Origin: JBKQHQ01 sp052148715
GTDB taxonomy: Bacteria; Pseudomonadota; Alphaproteobacteria; Rhizobiales; Xanthobacteraceae
Reading direction: 5' to 3'
NCBI GenBank assembly: GCA_052148715.1
Contig: JBKQHQ010000076.1
Span: forward strand, 1-6,045
DNA length: 6,045 bases
Part shown: in pieces, positions 1 to 5,854 of the stretch
Position numbering within the stretch: position 1 is the stretch's first letter
Layout of the letters: every line of letters starts with the position of its first letter
The notes under the pieces: generated by a model
Told to the model about the DNA's origin: nothing
Databases searched by the model: none
Seen by the model: the letters and a program-made list of their open reading frames with translations, nothing else
Position numbers and translations under genes: made by a program

Positions 1-5
1 TCAAT

Positions 6-28
6 GTGGTGCGTTTCGACGCAACCAC
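6..28. repeat. REP-like palindrome with UUCG loop, left edge
   Basis: GTGG-TGCGT pairs with ACGCA-CCAC (one bulged A at 24), giving a nine-pair stem closed by a TTCG tetraloop at 15-18. The bases just after it (CCTA, 29-32) make the minus strand read TAGGGTGG followed by the stem. This is the same head as the palindrome at 5824-5854, so it looks like a diverged relative of the right-edge repeats. No gene is visible to its left, because the window starts five bases earlier. It could also be the 3' end hairpin of an unseen upstream transcript. It is not followed by a T-run, so it is a poor intrinsic terminator on the + strand. Confidence 0.5.
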
Positions 29-102
29 CCTATGGCACTCCGATGCCGCAGAGTGGGCGCCGTCCACAGCATCATTAGCGAACGCTGCGACTCCTCGGGG
101 AG

Positions 103-135
103 ATGTCTGCTATTCCGCCCGCCGAAAACGGACAT
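103..135. repeat. Imperfect inverted repeat, ATGTC...GACAT
   Basis: ATGTC (103-107) and GACAT (131-135) are perfect inverted arms. Further in, the match is only partial (TGCT against AACG). The pattern resembles short imperfect inverted repeats scattered in rhizobial intergenic DNA, but that is recollection and not a search. It could be a decayed repeat or chance. No reading frame in 1-260 looks like a protein. Confidence 0.2.
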
Positions 136-178
136 TGCCGGCATGCTTAGGAGTCCACGCCCCCAATGGGGTTTAATC

Positions 179-200
179 AAGGGCGCTCTTGCGCGCCCTT
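179..200 (+). other. Stem-loop upstream of thyA
   Basis: AAGGGCGC (179-186) and GCGCCCTT (193-200) form a perfect eight-pair stem with a six-base loop. The next bases are C-rich and carry only short T-runs, so it lacks the U-tract of a normal intrinsic terminator. It lies 60 bases before thyA. It may end an upstream transcript or fold in the thyA leader; the sequence does not decide between these. Confidence 0.4.
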
Positions 201-224
201 CGTCCCCCGCTCATTTGACGCTAA

Positions 225-238
225 ACTCGCATGCGAGT
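225..238. promoter_or_regulatory. Perfect 14-bp palindrome before thyA
   Basis: ACTCGCATGCGAGT is a perfect 14-base palindrome with no spacer, ending 22 bases before the thyA start codon. A TTGACG at 215-220 looks like a -35 element, but nothing like a -10 lies at the right distance; the palindrome and GC-rich sequence occupy that place. A site with this symmetry could bind a dimeric regulator, or could simply be a GC-rich chance palindrome. I do not recognise it as the box of a named regulator. Confidence 0.35.
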
Positions 239-260
239 CGGCCGGCAGACATAGAACCCG

Positions 261-1055
261 ATGCGCCAATATCTCGACCTGATGGAACGCGTGCTCGCCG
301 AGGGCGTGGAGAAGCGCGACCGCACCGGCATCGGCACCTTGTCGGTGTTCGGCCACCAGATGCGCTTCGACCTGCAGCGCGGTTTCCCGCTCGTCACCAC
401 CAAGAAGCTGCACGTCAAATCCATTATCTACGAGCTCTTATGGTTTCTGCGCGGCGACACCAACGTAAAATATCTCAACGACCACGGGGTCTCGATCTGG
501 GACGAATGGGCTGATGCGAACGGCGAGCTCGGACCGGTCTATGGCCATCAGTGGCGCTCGTGGCCGGCGCCGGACGGCGGCGCGATCGATCAGGTCGCCA
601 ATGTGGTCGAGGCCATCCGCCGCAATCCGAACTCGCGCCGACTCATCGTCAGCGCTTGGAACCCAGCCGACGTCGACAAGATGGCGCTGCCGCCGTGCCA
701 TTGCTTGTTCCAGTTCTACGTGGCTCGGGGCGCCCTGTCGTGCCAGCTCTATCAGCGCTCGGCCGACGTCTTCATCGGCGTGCCGTTCAACATTGCCTCC
801 TACGCGCTCCTGAGCTTGATGGTGGCGAAGGTGACAGCGCTGCAGCCGGGCGAGTTCGTGCATACATTCGGCGATGCGCATCTCTACCTGAATCATCTGG
901 AGCAGGCGCGGCTGCAGCTGTCGCGCACGCCGCAACCCCTCCCGAAAATGCTGCTCAACCCCGCCGTGCAGGATTTGTTTCAGTTTCAGTTCGAAGACTT
1001 TGCATTGCACGGATACGATCCGCACCCGCACATCAAGGCCGAGGTGGCGGTGTGA
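261..1055 (+). CDS. thyA: Thymidylate synthase ThyA
   Basis: This cytoplasmic enzyme methylates dUMP to dTMP using 5,10-methylene-tetrahydrofolate and releases dihydrofolate. The protein has 264 residues, the same length as E. coli ThyA, and residue numbers match it without gaps. The nucleophile Cys146 sits in LPPCHC. The phosphate-binding arginines Arg21, Arg126, Arg127 and Arg166 are present, as are Asp169, Asn177, His207 and Tyr209 of the dUMP site. The C-terminus ends in VAV, matching the mobile end that closes over the substrate. The ATG at 261 is favoured because an in-frame TAG lies two codons upstream (252-254) and MRQYL matches the family start. No good Shine-Dalgarno precedes it, so initiation may be weak or leaderless-like. 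The stop overlaps the folA start. Nothing is truncated or missing. Confidence 0.98.
   Translation: MRQYLDLMERVLAEGVEKRDRTGIGTLSVFGHQMRFDLQRGFPLVTTKKLHVKSIIYELLWFLRGDTNVKYLNDHGVSIWDEWADANGELGPVYGHQWRSWPAPDGGAIDQVANVVEAIRRNPNSRRLIVSAWNPADVDKMALPPCHCLFQFYVARGALSCQLYQRSADVFIGVPFNIASYALLSLMVAKVTALQPGEFVHTFGDAHLYLNHLEQARLQLSRTPQPLPKMLLNPAVQDLFQFQFEDFALHGYDPHPHIKAEVAV
1041..1047 (+). promoter_or_regulatory. Ribosome binding site supporting the folA GTG start
   Basis: GAGGTGG, inside the last codons of thyA, has its GAGG core seven bases before the GTG at 1052. The rival in-frame GTG codons at 1103 and 1112 have no comparable purine-rich site. This favours the four-base overlap start. Confidence 0.5.
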
Positions 1056-1609
1056 CCAAGTCAGCGGGCGTTGCGCCCGGACGCTCCCGATCTATTGCTG
1101 TCGTGCTCGTTGTGGCGGTGGCGGAGAACGGGGTGATCGGCCGGGATCTTGGGTTGCCGTGGCGGCTCAAATCCGACATGGCGCATTTTCGCGCGCTCAC
1201 GATCGGCAAGCCCGTCTTGATGGGCCGTAAGACCTATCTCTCGATCGGCAAGCCGCTCAAGGGCCGCACCAACATCGTGGTCAGCCGCGATGCGGCGTTT
1301 GCGGCGCCTGGGGTCGTGACGGCGCCGACGCTCGATCGCGCGCTCGACATCGCGCGCGCCGACGCCCTACGGCGTTCCGCCGACATGATCGCTGTGATCG
1401 GCGGGGCCGAGATTTTTCAGCAAATGCTGCCGATGGCTGATCGACTCGAATTCACGAGGATCCATGCTCGGCCGGACGGCGATACGTCGTTTCCGGCCTT
1501 TGATCCGGCGGCTTGGCGCGAGGTGAGTAGCAGCGGCCATCCGGCCGGACCTTCCGACAGTGCGAGCTTTACGTTTATTCGCTATGAGCGTGTTTGCGCT
1601 CGGCCCTAG
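1052..1609 (+). CDS. folA: Dihydrofolate reductase
   Basis: The enzyme reduces dihydrofolate to tetrahydrofolate with NADPH, regenerating the folate spent by ThyA; it is the target of trimethoprim. From the GTG at 1052 the protein has 185 residues. Visible family features are ENGVIG (25-30), LPW (35-37), the catalytic acid Asp42 (E. coli Asp27) in KSDMAHF, MGRKT for NADP binding (57-61), Arg72 (E. coli Arg57, binds the folate glutamate), VIGGAEIF with the Gly-Gly cis-peptide (115-122), and GDTSFP (143-148). The GTG shares bases with the thyA stop (GTGA), which suggests translational coupling. This start gives an N-terminus about 15 residues longer than E. coli FolA. The GTG at 1103 would give 168 residues, closer to the usual length, but has no clear ribosome site. 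The open frame continues upstream inside thyA; that part is not coding. Confidence 0.96.
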   Translation: MTKSAGVAPGRSRSIAVVLVVAVAENGVIGRDLGLPWRLKSDMAHFRALTIGKPVLMGRKTYLSIGKPLKGRTNIVVSRDAAFAAPGVVTAPTLDRALDIARADALRRSADMIAVIGGAEIFQQMLPMADRLEFTRIHARPDGDTSFPAFDPAAWREVSSSGHPAGPSDSASFTFIRYERVCARP

Positions 1610-1714
1610 CCTCGCGACGAGTCACGGTTGGCTGCGTGGACCAAAGCGCTCCAGAGTCCGGATTGGGTCGGTTGTACCGCGGCGAGTGAGTATCCACCTG
1701 TCTGAAATGCTCAA

Positions 1715-1732
1715 CGTCGCCTAGTGGCGGCG
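1715..1732 (+). terminator. Hairpin after folA, possible transcript end
   Basis: CGTCGCC (1715-1721) pairs with GGCGGCG (1726-1732), with one G-T pair, around a TAGT loop. It lies between the folA stop and the candidate hflK promoter, where a transcript boundary would be expected. No T-run follows, so intrinsic termination is doubtful. The rest of 1610-1760 shows no gene or other recognisable element. Confidence 0.3.
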
Positions 1733-1763
1733 CGGTGCAGGGAGAGAGCACGGGAGCGACGCG

Positions 1764-1792
1764 TTGTAAGGGGCGCAGGCCTCCCCTATAAC
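1764..1792 (+). promoter_or_regulatory. Candidate hflK promoter, sigma70- or RpoH-like
   Basis: TTGTAA (1764-1769) and TATAAC (1787-1792) are separated by 17 bases, the optimal sigma70 spacing, and lie 44 bases before the hflK start codon. The same bases can be read as a heat-shock (RpoH) type site: GTTG (1763-1766), 18 bases, then CCTAT (1785-1789), close to the alphaproteobacterial CTTG-N17/18-CYTAT pattern. An inverted repeat AGGGG (1769-1773) / CCCCT (1783-1787) spans the spacer and could hold a regulator. The position fits separate transcription of hflKC from thyA-folA. Confidence 0.45.
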
Positions 1793-1836
1793 GCGGAACG
1801 AACGCGCCGGGTCTGCCGGAGGCCAGGGAGAGTTGC

Positions 1837-2982
1837 ATGCCGTGGAGTAATCAGGGGGGCGGGCCCTGGGGTTCGGGTGGTAAGGGCCCGTGGGGCTCGG
1901 GGCCGCAGTCATCGGGGCCGAATCCGCCGGATCTCGAGGAACTCTTGCGCCGAACCCAGGATCGGGTCCGCCGGGCGCTGCCGGGCGGCGGTCTCGGGGG
2001 CAGGGGACTGGCGCTCCTCGCTGTGGTCGCGGTTCTGGCTTGGGGAGCCTCCGGACTCTTTACCGTGGCGCCGGATGAGCTCGGCGTCGTGCTGCGTTTC
2101 GGCCGATACGTGCGGGACACGCAACCGGGCTGGAGCTACCACCTGCCTTACCCGATCGAATCCGTATTGACGCCGAAGGTCACCGCCATCCAGCGCGTCG
2201 ACGTGGGAAAGCGCGTGTCGGAAGATTCTCGACGCGGGGGCTCGGCGCGCGAGGTGCCCGAGGAGAGCCTGATGCTGACCGGCGACGAGAACATCGTCGA
2301 CGTCGACTTCACGGTATTGTGGCGCATCAAACTGGACACGCATGAAGCCGCGAAGGATTTTCTGTTCAATATCCGAAATCCGGAGGACACCGTCAAAGCG
2401 GTGGCGGAAAGCGCGATGCGCGAGATCGTCGGCCGCTCGGAGATTACGCCGCTCCTGACCGGCGCCCGTCAGACCACGGAGAGCGCGGTTCAGGATCTGA
2501 TCCAGCGGACGCTCGATTCCTACAACGCCGGTATCCAAATCTATCAGGTGCAGATGGGGAAGGTCGATCCGCCTGAGCAGGTCATCGCCGCATTCCGCGA
2601 TGTGCAGGCGGCACAAGAAGACAAGGAGCGTTTGCAGAACGAAGCGCAGACCTACTTCAATCAGAAAATTCCCGATGCCAAGGGCCGGGCCGCCCGGATC
2701 ACCCAAGAGGCGGAGGCTTATCGCGAGCAGACGGTCGCCGAGGCCAAAGGCCAGACCTCGCGCTACCTGCAAGTGCTCGAGCAATATCAGAAAGCGCCCC
2801 AAGTGACCCGTGAGCGCCTTTATCTCGAGACGATGGAGCGCATAATCGGCAGTTCCGACAAGATCTTCATGGATTCCAAGGGCCAGGTTGGGACGGGCGT
2901 GTTGCCGTATCTGCCGTTGAACGAGCTGACCCGCCGTCCGCCGCAGCCGCCGGGCCAGCCGCAAATCGGAGGCAGGCCATGA
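1837..2982 (+). CDS. hflK: FtsH protease modulator HflK
   Basis: HflK forms, with HflC, a large inner-membrane complex that surrounds and modulates the FtsH protease. The protein has 381 residues (E. coli HflK has 419). Residues 1-30 are rich in Gly, Pro and Trp and repeat GPWGSG at 9-14 and 17-22, which is typical of HflK N-termini. One membrane helix covers about 56-76. The SPFH/band-7 domain follows (about 77-245), including ESLMLTGDENIVDVDF (143-158), close to the E. coli stretch. A charged, coiled-coil-prone region covers about 255-320. The TRERLYLETMERI block (324-336) is a strong HflK signature. The tail (366-381) is Pro-rich. ATG at 1837 follows AGGGAG (1825-1830) at six bases. The stop overlaps hflC. 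No defect is visible. Confidence 0.97.
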   Translation: MPWSNQGGGPWGSGGKGPWGSGPQSSGPNPPDLEELLRRTQDRVRRALPGGGLGGRGLALLAVVAVLAWGASGLFTVAPDELGVVLRFGRYVRDTQPGWSYHLPYPIESVLTPKVTAIQRVDVGKRVSEDSRRGGSAREVPEESLMLTGDENIVDVDFTVLWRIKLDTHEAAKDFLFNIRNPEDTVKAVAESAMREIVGRSEITPLLTGARQTTESAVQDLIQRTLDSYNAGIQIYQVQMGKVDPPEQVIAAFRDVQAAQEDKERLQNEAQTYFNQKIPDAKGRAARITQEAEAYREQTVAEAKGQTSRYLQVLEQYQKAPQVTRERLYLETMERIIGSSDKIFMDSKGQVGTGVLPYLPLNELTRRPPQPPGQPQIGGRP

Positions 2983-3917
2983 GGTTTTCCGGCGTTCTCC
3001 TCGCCATCGCGGCTCTGGTCGTCCTGGTTCTCGGCTACACCTCATTGTTCGAGGTGCATCAGACCCGCCAAGCGCTGGTGGTGCGGCTCGGGCAGCCGGT
3101 CGCCGTGATCACCGAGCCCGGATTGCACGTGAAATGGCCGTTCATCGAAAGCGTCATCTACATCGACAAGCGGATTCTCGATCTCGAGAACCCGACGCAA
3201 GAGATGATCGCGTTGGATCGTCGGCGTCTCCTGGTCGACGCCTTTGCGCGTTACCGCATCGATCAGCCGCTCTTGTTCTACCAGACGGTCGGCACGATTC
3301 AGAATGCCAATTCACAGCTCTCGGCGCTGCTCAACGCGAAATTGCGCAGCATCATCGGCGAGGCGACGCTGATCCAAGTAGTCCGTGACGAGCGCGCCCA
3401 GCTGATGAAAAAGATTCGCGACCAGCTCGACGTCGAGTGGAGGACCTACGGCATCAACGTGGTCGACGTGCGCATCCGTCGCGCCGATCTTCCCAAGGCG
3501 GTTAGCGATGCGGTCGACGACCGCATGAAGGCCGAGCGTCAGCGCGAGGCGACCGAGTTGCGCGCGCAGGGCAATCAGCTCGGGCAGGAGATCAGAGCGA
3601 AGGCCGACCGCGAGTACACGGTTGCGATCGCCGAGGCGACATCTAAAGGCGAGCAGACCCGCGGCGAAGGCGACGCCGAGCGCAACCGCATCTTCGCCGA
3701 CGCGTATGGGCGTGATGCCGATTTCTTCAGCTTCTACCGCTCCATGCAGGCCTATGAGACGGGCTTGCCGAAGGACACCCGGATGCTGTTGACGCCGGAC
3801 TCCGACTTCTTCCGTTACTTCGGAGATCCGAGCGGGAAGCTGCGCGACAATCCTCCAAGCCGGCCGGGGGCGCCGCCGTCGGGGGCTGCTCCCACGGCGG
3901 CCAGCACGCAAAGGTGA
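2979..3917 (+). CDS. hflC: FtsH protease modulator HflC
   Basis: HflC is the partner of HflK in the periplasm-facing SPFH complex around FtsH. The protein has 312 residues (E. coli HflC has 334). An N-terminal membrane anchor covers about 5-20. The SPFH domain follows, with EPGLHVKWPFIESV (46-59) and GINVVDVRI (158-166) as family blocks. A helical, charged region covers about 183-235, then RGEGDAERNRIFADAY (228-243) and LTPDSDFFRYF (271-281), both very close to E. coli. The segment of roughly 40 residues that E. coli carries just before GIEVVDV is missing, which explains most of the length difference. The last 20 or so residues are Pro/Ala/Ser-rich and look disordered. ATG overlaps the hflK stop (ATGA), with GGAGG at 2968-2972 six bases upstream, so the pair is cotranscribed and probably translationally coupled. 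Confidence 0.97.
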   Translation: MRFSGVLLAIAALVVLVLGYTSLFEVHQTRQALVVRLGQPVAVITEPGLHVKWPFIESVIYIDKRILDLENPTQEMIALDRRRLLVDAFARYRIDQPLLFYQTVGTIQNANSQLSALLNAKLRSIIGEATLIQVVRDERAQLMKKIRDQLDVEWRTYGINVVDVRIRRADLPKAVSDAVDDRMKAERQREATELRAQGNQLGQEIRAKADREYTVAIAEATSKGEQTRGEGDAERNRIFADAYGRDADFFSFYRSMQAYETGLPKDTRMLLTPDSDFFRYFGDPSGKLRDNPPSRPGAPPSGAAPTAASTQR

Positions 3918-3941
3918 CGGCCTTGGGTCGGCGCTGATTTT

Positions 3942-4127
3942 ATGACGGATTTTTTGGTCGCGCTGGGCCTCGTCTTCGCTATCGAGGGGCTCGTCTTTGC
4001 CGCCTTTCCGGGGATGGCCAAACGAGCCATCGCGACCGTGCTGGAGACGCCGGAAGCGCCGCTGCGGATCGTCGGCATTTCGTCGGCCGTGATCGGCGTC
4101 CTGCTGATCTGGTTAGTGCGCGGGTAA
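3942..4127 (+). CDS. DUF2065 (YjeT-like) small membrane protein
   Basis: This 61-residue protein has two hydrophobic helices (about 4-22 and 43-59) joined by a short basic and Pro-containing loop, so it should be an inner-membrane hairpin. It matches the DUF2065 pattern seen in E. coli YjeT: ALxLV...EGL (7-17), a proline at 23, lysine at 27, then PxxxLRxxG (37-45) and GV (52-53). Its place directly after hflC is the same as yjeT in E. coli. It begins 24 bases after hflC and has no strong Shine-Dalgarno, so it probably depends on the hflKC transcript. The function of the family is not established; an association with HflKC-FtsH is inferred from gene order only. Confidence 0.88.
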   Translation: MTDFLVALGLVFAIEGLVFAAFPGMAKRAIATVLETPEAPLRIVGISSAVIGVLLIWLVRG

Positions 4128-4137
4128 CGCCTTATGC

Positions 4138-4162
4138 CAAGTGTACTTGCAGCAATTGTTGC
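4138..4162. promoter_or_regulatory. Two adjacent palindromes upstream of degP
   Basis: CAAGT-GT-ACTTG (4138-4149) is an inverted repeat with five-base arms. It shares its last G with GCAGCAATTGTTGC (4149-4162), a 14-base palindrome with one mismatched pair of positions. They begin 10 bases after the DUF2065 stop. The arrangement suggests a regulator site for degP, but no named box is recognised. Confidence 0.3.
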
Positions 4163-4179
4163 CCGTTGCGGGAGCGTCG

Positions 4180-4208
4180 GGGGCGAAAACCGGTCGCTTT
4201 TCCGCCCC
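4180..4208 (+). other. Stem-loop between the DUF2065 gene and degP
   Basis: GGGGCG-AAAA (4180-4189) pairs with TTTT-CGCCCC (4198-4208) with one bulged C at 4202, leaving an eight-base loop. This is the strongest RNA hairpin in the gap. No T-run follows, so it is not a standard intrinsic terminator. It may be an RNA processing or attenuation structure, or a weak end for the hflKC transcript. Confidence 0.4.
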
Positions 4209-4228
4209 AATCCGGCCGCTTAACTCTT

Positions 4229-4249
4229 ACGCAACCGAACCGCTTGCGT
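4229..4249. promoter_or_regulatory. Inverted repeat ACGCAA-N9-TTGCGT before degP
   Basis: Perfect six-base arms at 4229-4234 and 4244-4249 are separated by nine bases, so the half-site centres lie 15 bases apart. The site ends 54 bases before the degP start, in promoter range. I see no clear -35/-10 pair in 4128-4303. An operator is possible but unproven. Confidence 0.3.
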
Positions 4250-4286
4250 CCCTCTCGTATTGGGGGCAGTGTCGGGCCAAACCTCA

Positions 4287-4293
4287 TAAGGAG
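4287..4293 (+). promoter_or_regulatory. Ribosome binding site fixing the degP start
   Basis: TAAGGAG ends ten bases before the ATG at 4304. The open frame runs further upstream to a TTG at 4166, but that extension has no ribosome site, crosses the hairpin at 4180-4208, and would bury the signal peptide. The 4304 start is therefore preferred. Confidence 0.75.
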
Positions 4294-4303
4294 TCCGAAG
4301 TCC

Positions 4304-5809
4304 ATGGTCGCCCCCTTTACCCTGTGGGTTCGACAGCCGTTGCGGTCGGCTCGGATGGCTGCTTTGGCAGCCGTGCTGATTCTGCCCGGGTTCGCTGGTC
4401 CCGTCGCCGCGCGCGGTCCAGACAACATCGCCGACGTGGCCGAGGCGGTCATCGATTCCGTGGTTAACATCTCCACCTCGCAAACGGTCGAGGCCCGCAA
4501 CAACGGCGGCGCCATGCCGCAACTTCCGCCCGGCTCGCCGCTCGAGGAGTTCTTCGAGGAGTTTTTCAAGAATCGACGCGGACAGGGCGGCGACAATCCG
4601 AACCGCGATCGCTCGCCGCGCCGCGTGAACTCGCTCGGCTCCGGATTCATCATTGATCCGTCCGGGCTCGTCGTCACCAATAACCATGTGATTTCCGAAG
4701 CCGACGAGATCAACGTGGTGTTTAACGATGGCAGCAAGATCAGGGCCGAGATCATCGGCCGCGACCAGAAGACCGACGTTGCGCTGCTCAAGATCACGCC
4801 GCCGGAGAAGCCGCTCAAGGCGGTGAAGTTCGGCGACTCGGACAAGCTGCGCCTCGGTGGATGGGTGATCGCGATCGGCAACCCGTTTGGTCTCGGCGGC
4901 ACGGTGACGGCCGGCATCGTGTCGGCGCGCAACCGCGACATCCAGTCCGGGCCGTATGACAATTACATTCAGACCGATGCCGCTATCAATCGCGGCAATT
5001 CGGGCGGGCCGCTGTTCAATCTTGATGGCGATGTGATCGGGGTCAACACCGCCATTATCTCGCCGTCGGGAGGCTCGATCGGCATCGGCTTCGCCGTGCC
5101 GTCGAATACCGTGGTGGCGGTGATCGATCAACTGCGCCGGTTCAAAGAGGTCCGGCGCGGCTGGCTCGGCGTCCGGATCCAGCAGGTGAGCGACGACATC
5201 GCCGAAAGCCTCAGCATCAAGCCGACGCGCGGCGCGCTCATCGCTGGCGTCATCGACGATGGTCCGGCGAAGCCGGCTGGGCTGCAGTCCGGCGATGTCA
5301 TCGTCAAGTTCGATGGCAAGGACATCAAGGAGATGCGCGATCTGCCGCGTATCGTCGCGGATACTCCGGTCGGCAAGGACGTTGAGGTCGTCATCGTCCG
5401 CAACGGCAAGGAAGAGACCAAGACCGTGAAGCTCGGCCTGTTGCCGGAAACGGATAAGCTAGCGGCGGTCACCAAGCCCGAGGACAAGCCGGAGGAAAAG
5501 TCTGTCGTCAAGCGCACGCTGGGACTCAATCTGAACAATCTCAACGAAGACACGCGCAAGCGCTACAACATCAAGAACGCGACCGCCAAGGGCGTTGTCA
5601 TCACCGACGTTGAGGCGGGCTCGGTCGCCGCTGAGAAGCGTCTTTCGGCTGGTGACGTCATTGTCGAGATCGGGCAAGAAGCCGTCGCCAGTCCGGCCGA
5701 CGTGCAGAGCCGGGTCGAGCAGCTGAAGAAGGACGGGCGCAAGACTGCGCTGTTTCTCCTCGCCAACCCCGAGGGCGATCTGCGCTACGTCGCGCTGCCG
5801 CTGCAGTAG
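4304..5809 (+). CDS. degP: DegP/HtrA-family periplasmic serine protease (Do)
   Basis: This ATP-independent protease and chaperone acts on misfolded proteins in the periplasm. The protein has 501 residues, close to E. coli DegP with its signal. A signal peptide is visible: basic start (Arg10, Arg14, Arg17), hydrophobic core (19-30), and VAA before a likely cut after Ala36. The trypsin-like domain carries the triad His128 (TNNHV), Asp158 (KTDVALLKI) and Ser233 (GNSGGPLF). A Gly/Asn/Arg-rich loop (66-107) corresponds to the DegP LA loop. PDZ1 (about 285-380) begins with the ligand loop WLGV (287-290). PDZ2 (about 405-500) follows a Lys/Glu/Pro linker. Two PDZ domains point to DegP/DegQ/MucD rather than DegS. 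It sits behind hflKC and the DUF2065 gene in the same direction, but the 176-base gap allows its own promoter. MucD-type naming is equally valid. Confidence 0.96.
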   Translation: MVAPFTLWVRQPLRSARMAALAAVLILPGFAGPVAARGPDNIADVAEAVIDSVVNISTSQTVEARNNGGAMPQLPPGSPLEEFFEEFFKNRRGQGGDNPNRDRSPRRVNSLGSGFIIDPSGLVVTNNHVISEADEINVVFNDGSKIRAEIIGRDQKTDVALLKITPPEKPLKAVKFGDSDKLRLGGWVIAIGNPFGLGGTVTAGIVSARNRDIQSGPYDNYIQTDAAINRGNSGGPLFNLDGDVIGVNTAIISPSGGSIGIGFAVPSNTVVAVIDQLRRFKEVRRGWLGVRIQQVSDDIAESLSIKPTRGALIAGVIDDGPAKPAGLQSGDVIVKFDGKDIKEMRDLPRIVADTPVGKDVEVVIVRNGKEETKTVKLGLLPETDKLAAVTKPEDKPEEKSVVKRTLGLNLNNLNEDTRKRYNIKNATAKGVVITDVEAGSVAAEKRLSAGDVIVEIGQEAVASPADVQSRVEQLKKDGRKTALFLLANPEGDLRYVALPLQ

Positions 5810-5826
5810 GGAGTTGTATTCGGTAG

Positions 5827-5854
5827 GGTGGGTTAGCCGAAGGCGTAACCCACC
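5827..5854 (+). repeat. REP-like palindrome, right copy 1
   Basis: A 28-base palindrome: GGTGGGTTA pairs perfectly with TAACCCACC, one G (5845) is bulged, and GCC pairs with GGC around a GAA loop. It is preceded by TAG (5824-5826). It begins 17 bases after the degP stop, so it would form a stable hairpin at the end of that mRNA and may protect or end it, though no T-run follows. Palindromes of this GGGTTA...TAACCC form are, to my knowledge, frequent in intergenic DNA of Bradyrhizobium-like genomes. Confidence 0.85.

Noticed and set aside
160..174. CCCC-AAT-GGGG-TTT as an intrinsic terminator
   Set aside because: The stem has only four pairs and the T-run is three bases, below what would support a terminator call.
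32..514. 160-codon + strand frame across the thyA leader
   Set aside because: Arg/Pro/Ala-rich low-complexity translation, overlaps thyA in another frame, and has no ribosome site or recognisable domain.
551..1051. Open frame upstream of and continuous with folA
   Set aside because: It lies inside thyA in another frame; DHFR similarity begins only after the thyA stop, and the GTG at 1052 has its own ribosome site.
1724..2170. 148-codon + strand frame before and into hflK
   Set aside because: Overlaps hflK and the candidate promoter; Arg/Gly-rich translation typical of an off-frame shadow.
1909..3045. Long minus-strand open frame opposite hflK
   Set aside because: It is a GC-rich codon shadow of hflK: no family likeness, while the + strand frame has clear HflK motifs throughout.
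4233..4259. EcfG-like promoter (GAAC...CGTA) before degP
   Set aside because: The spacing is 15 bases and both elements differ from GGAAC-N16/17-CGTT, so the match is too weak to call.
4166..4303. N-terminal extension of degP from a TTG at 4166
   Set aside because: No ribosome site, Arg/Pro-rich and unlike the family, crosses a hairpin, and the ATG at 4304 is followed by a normal signal peptide.
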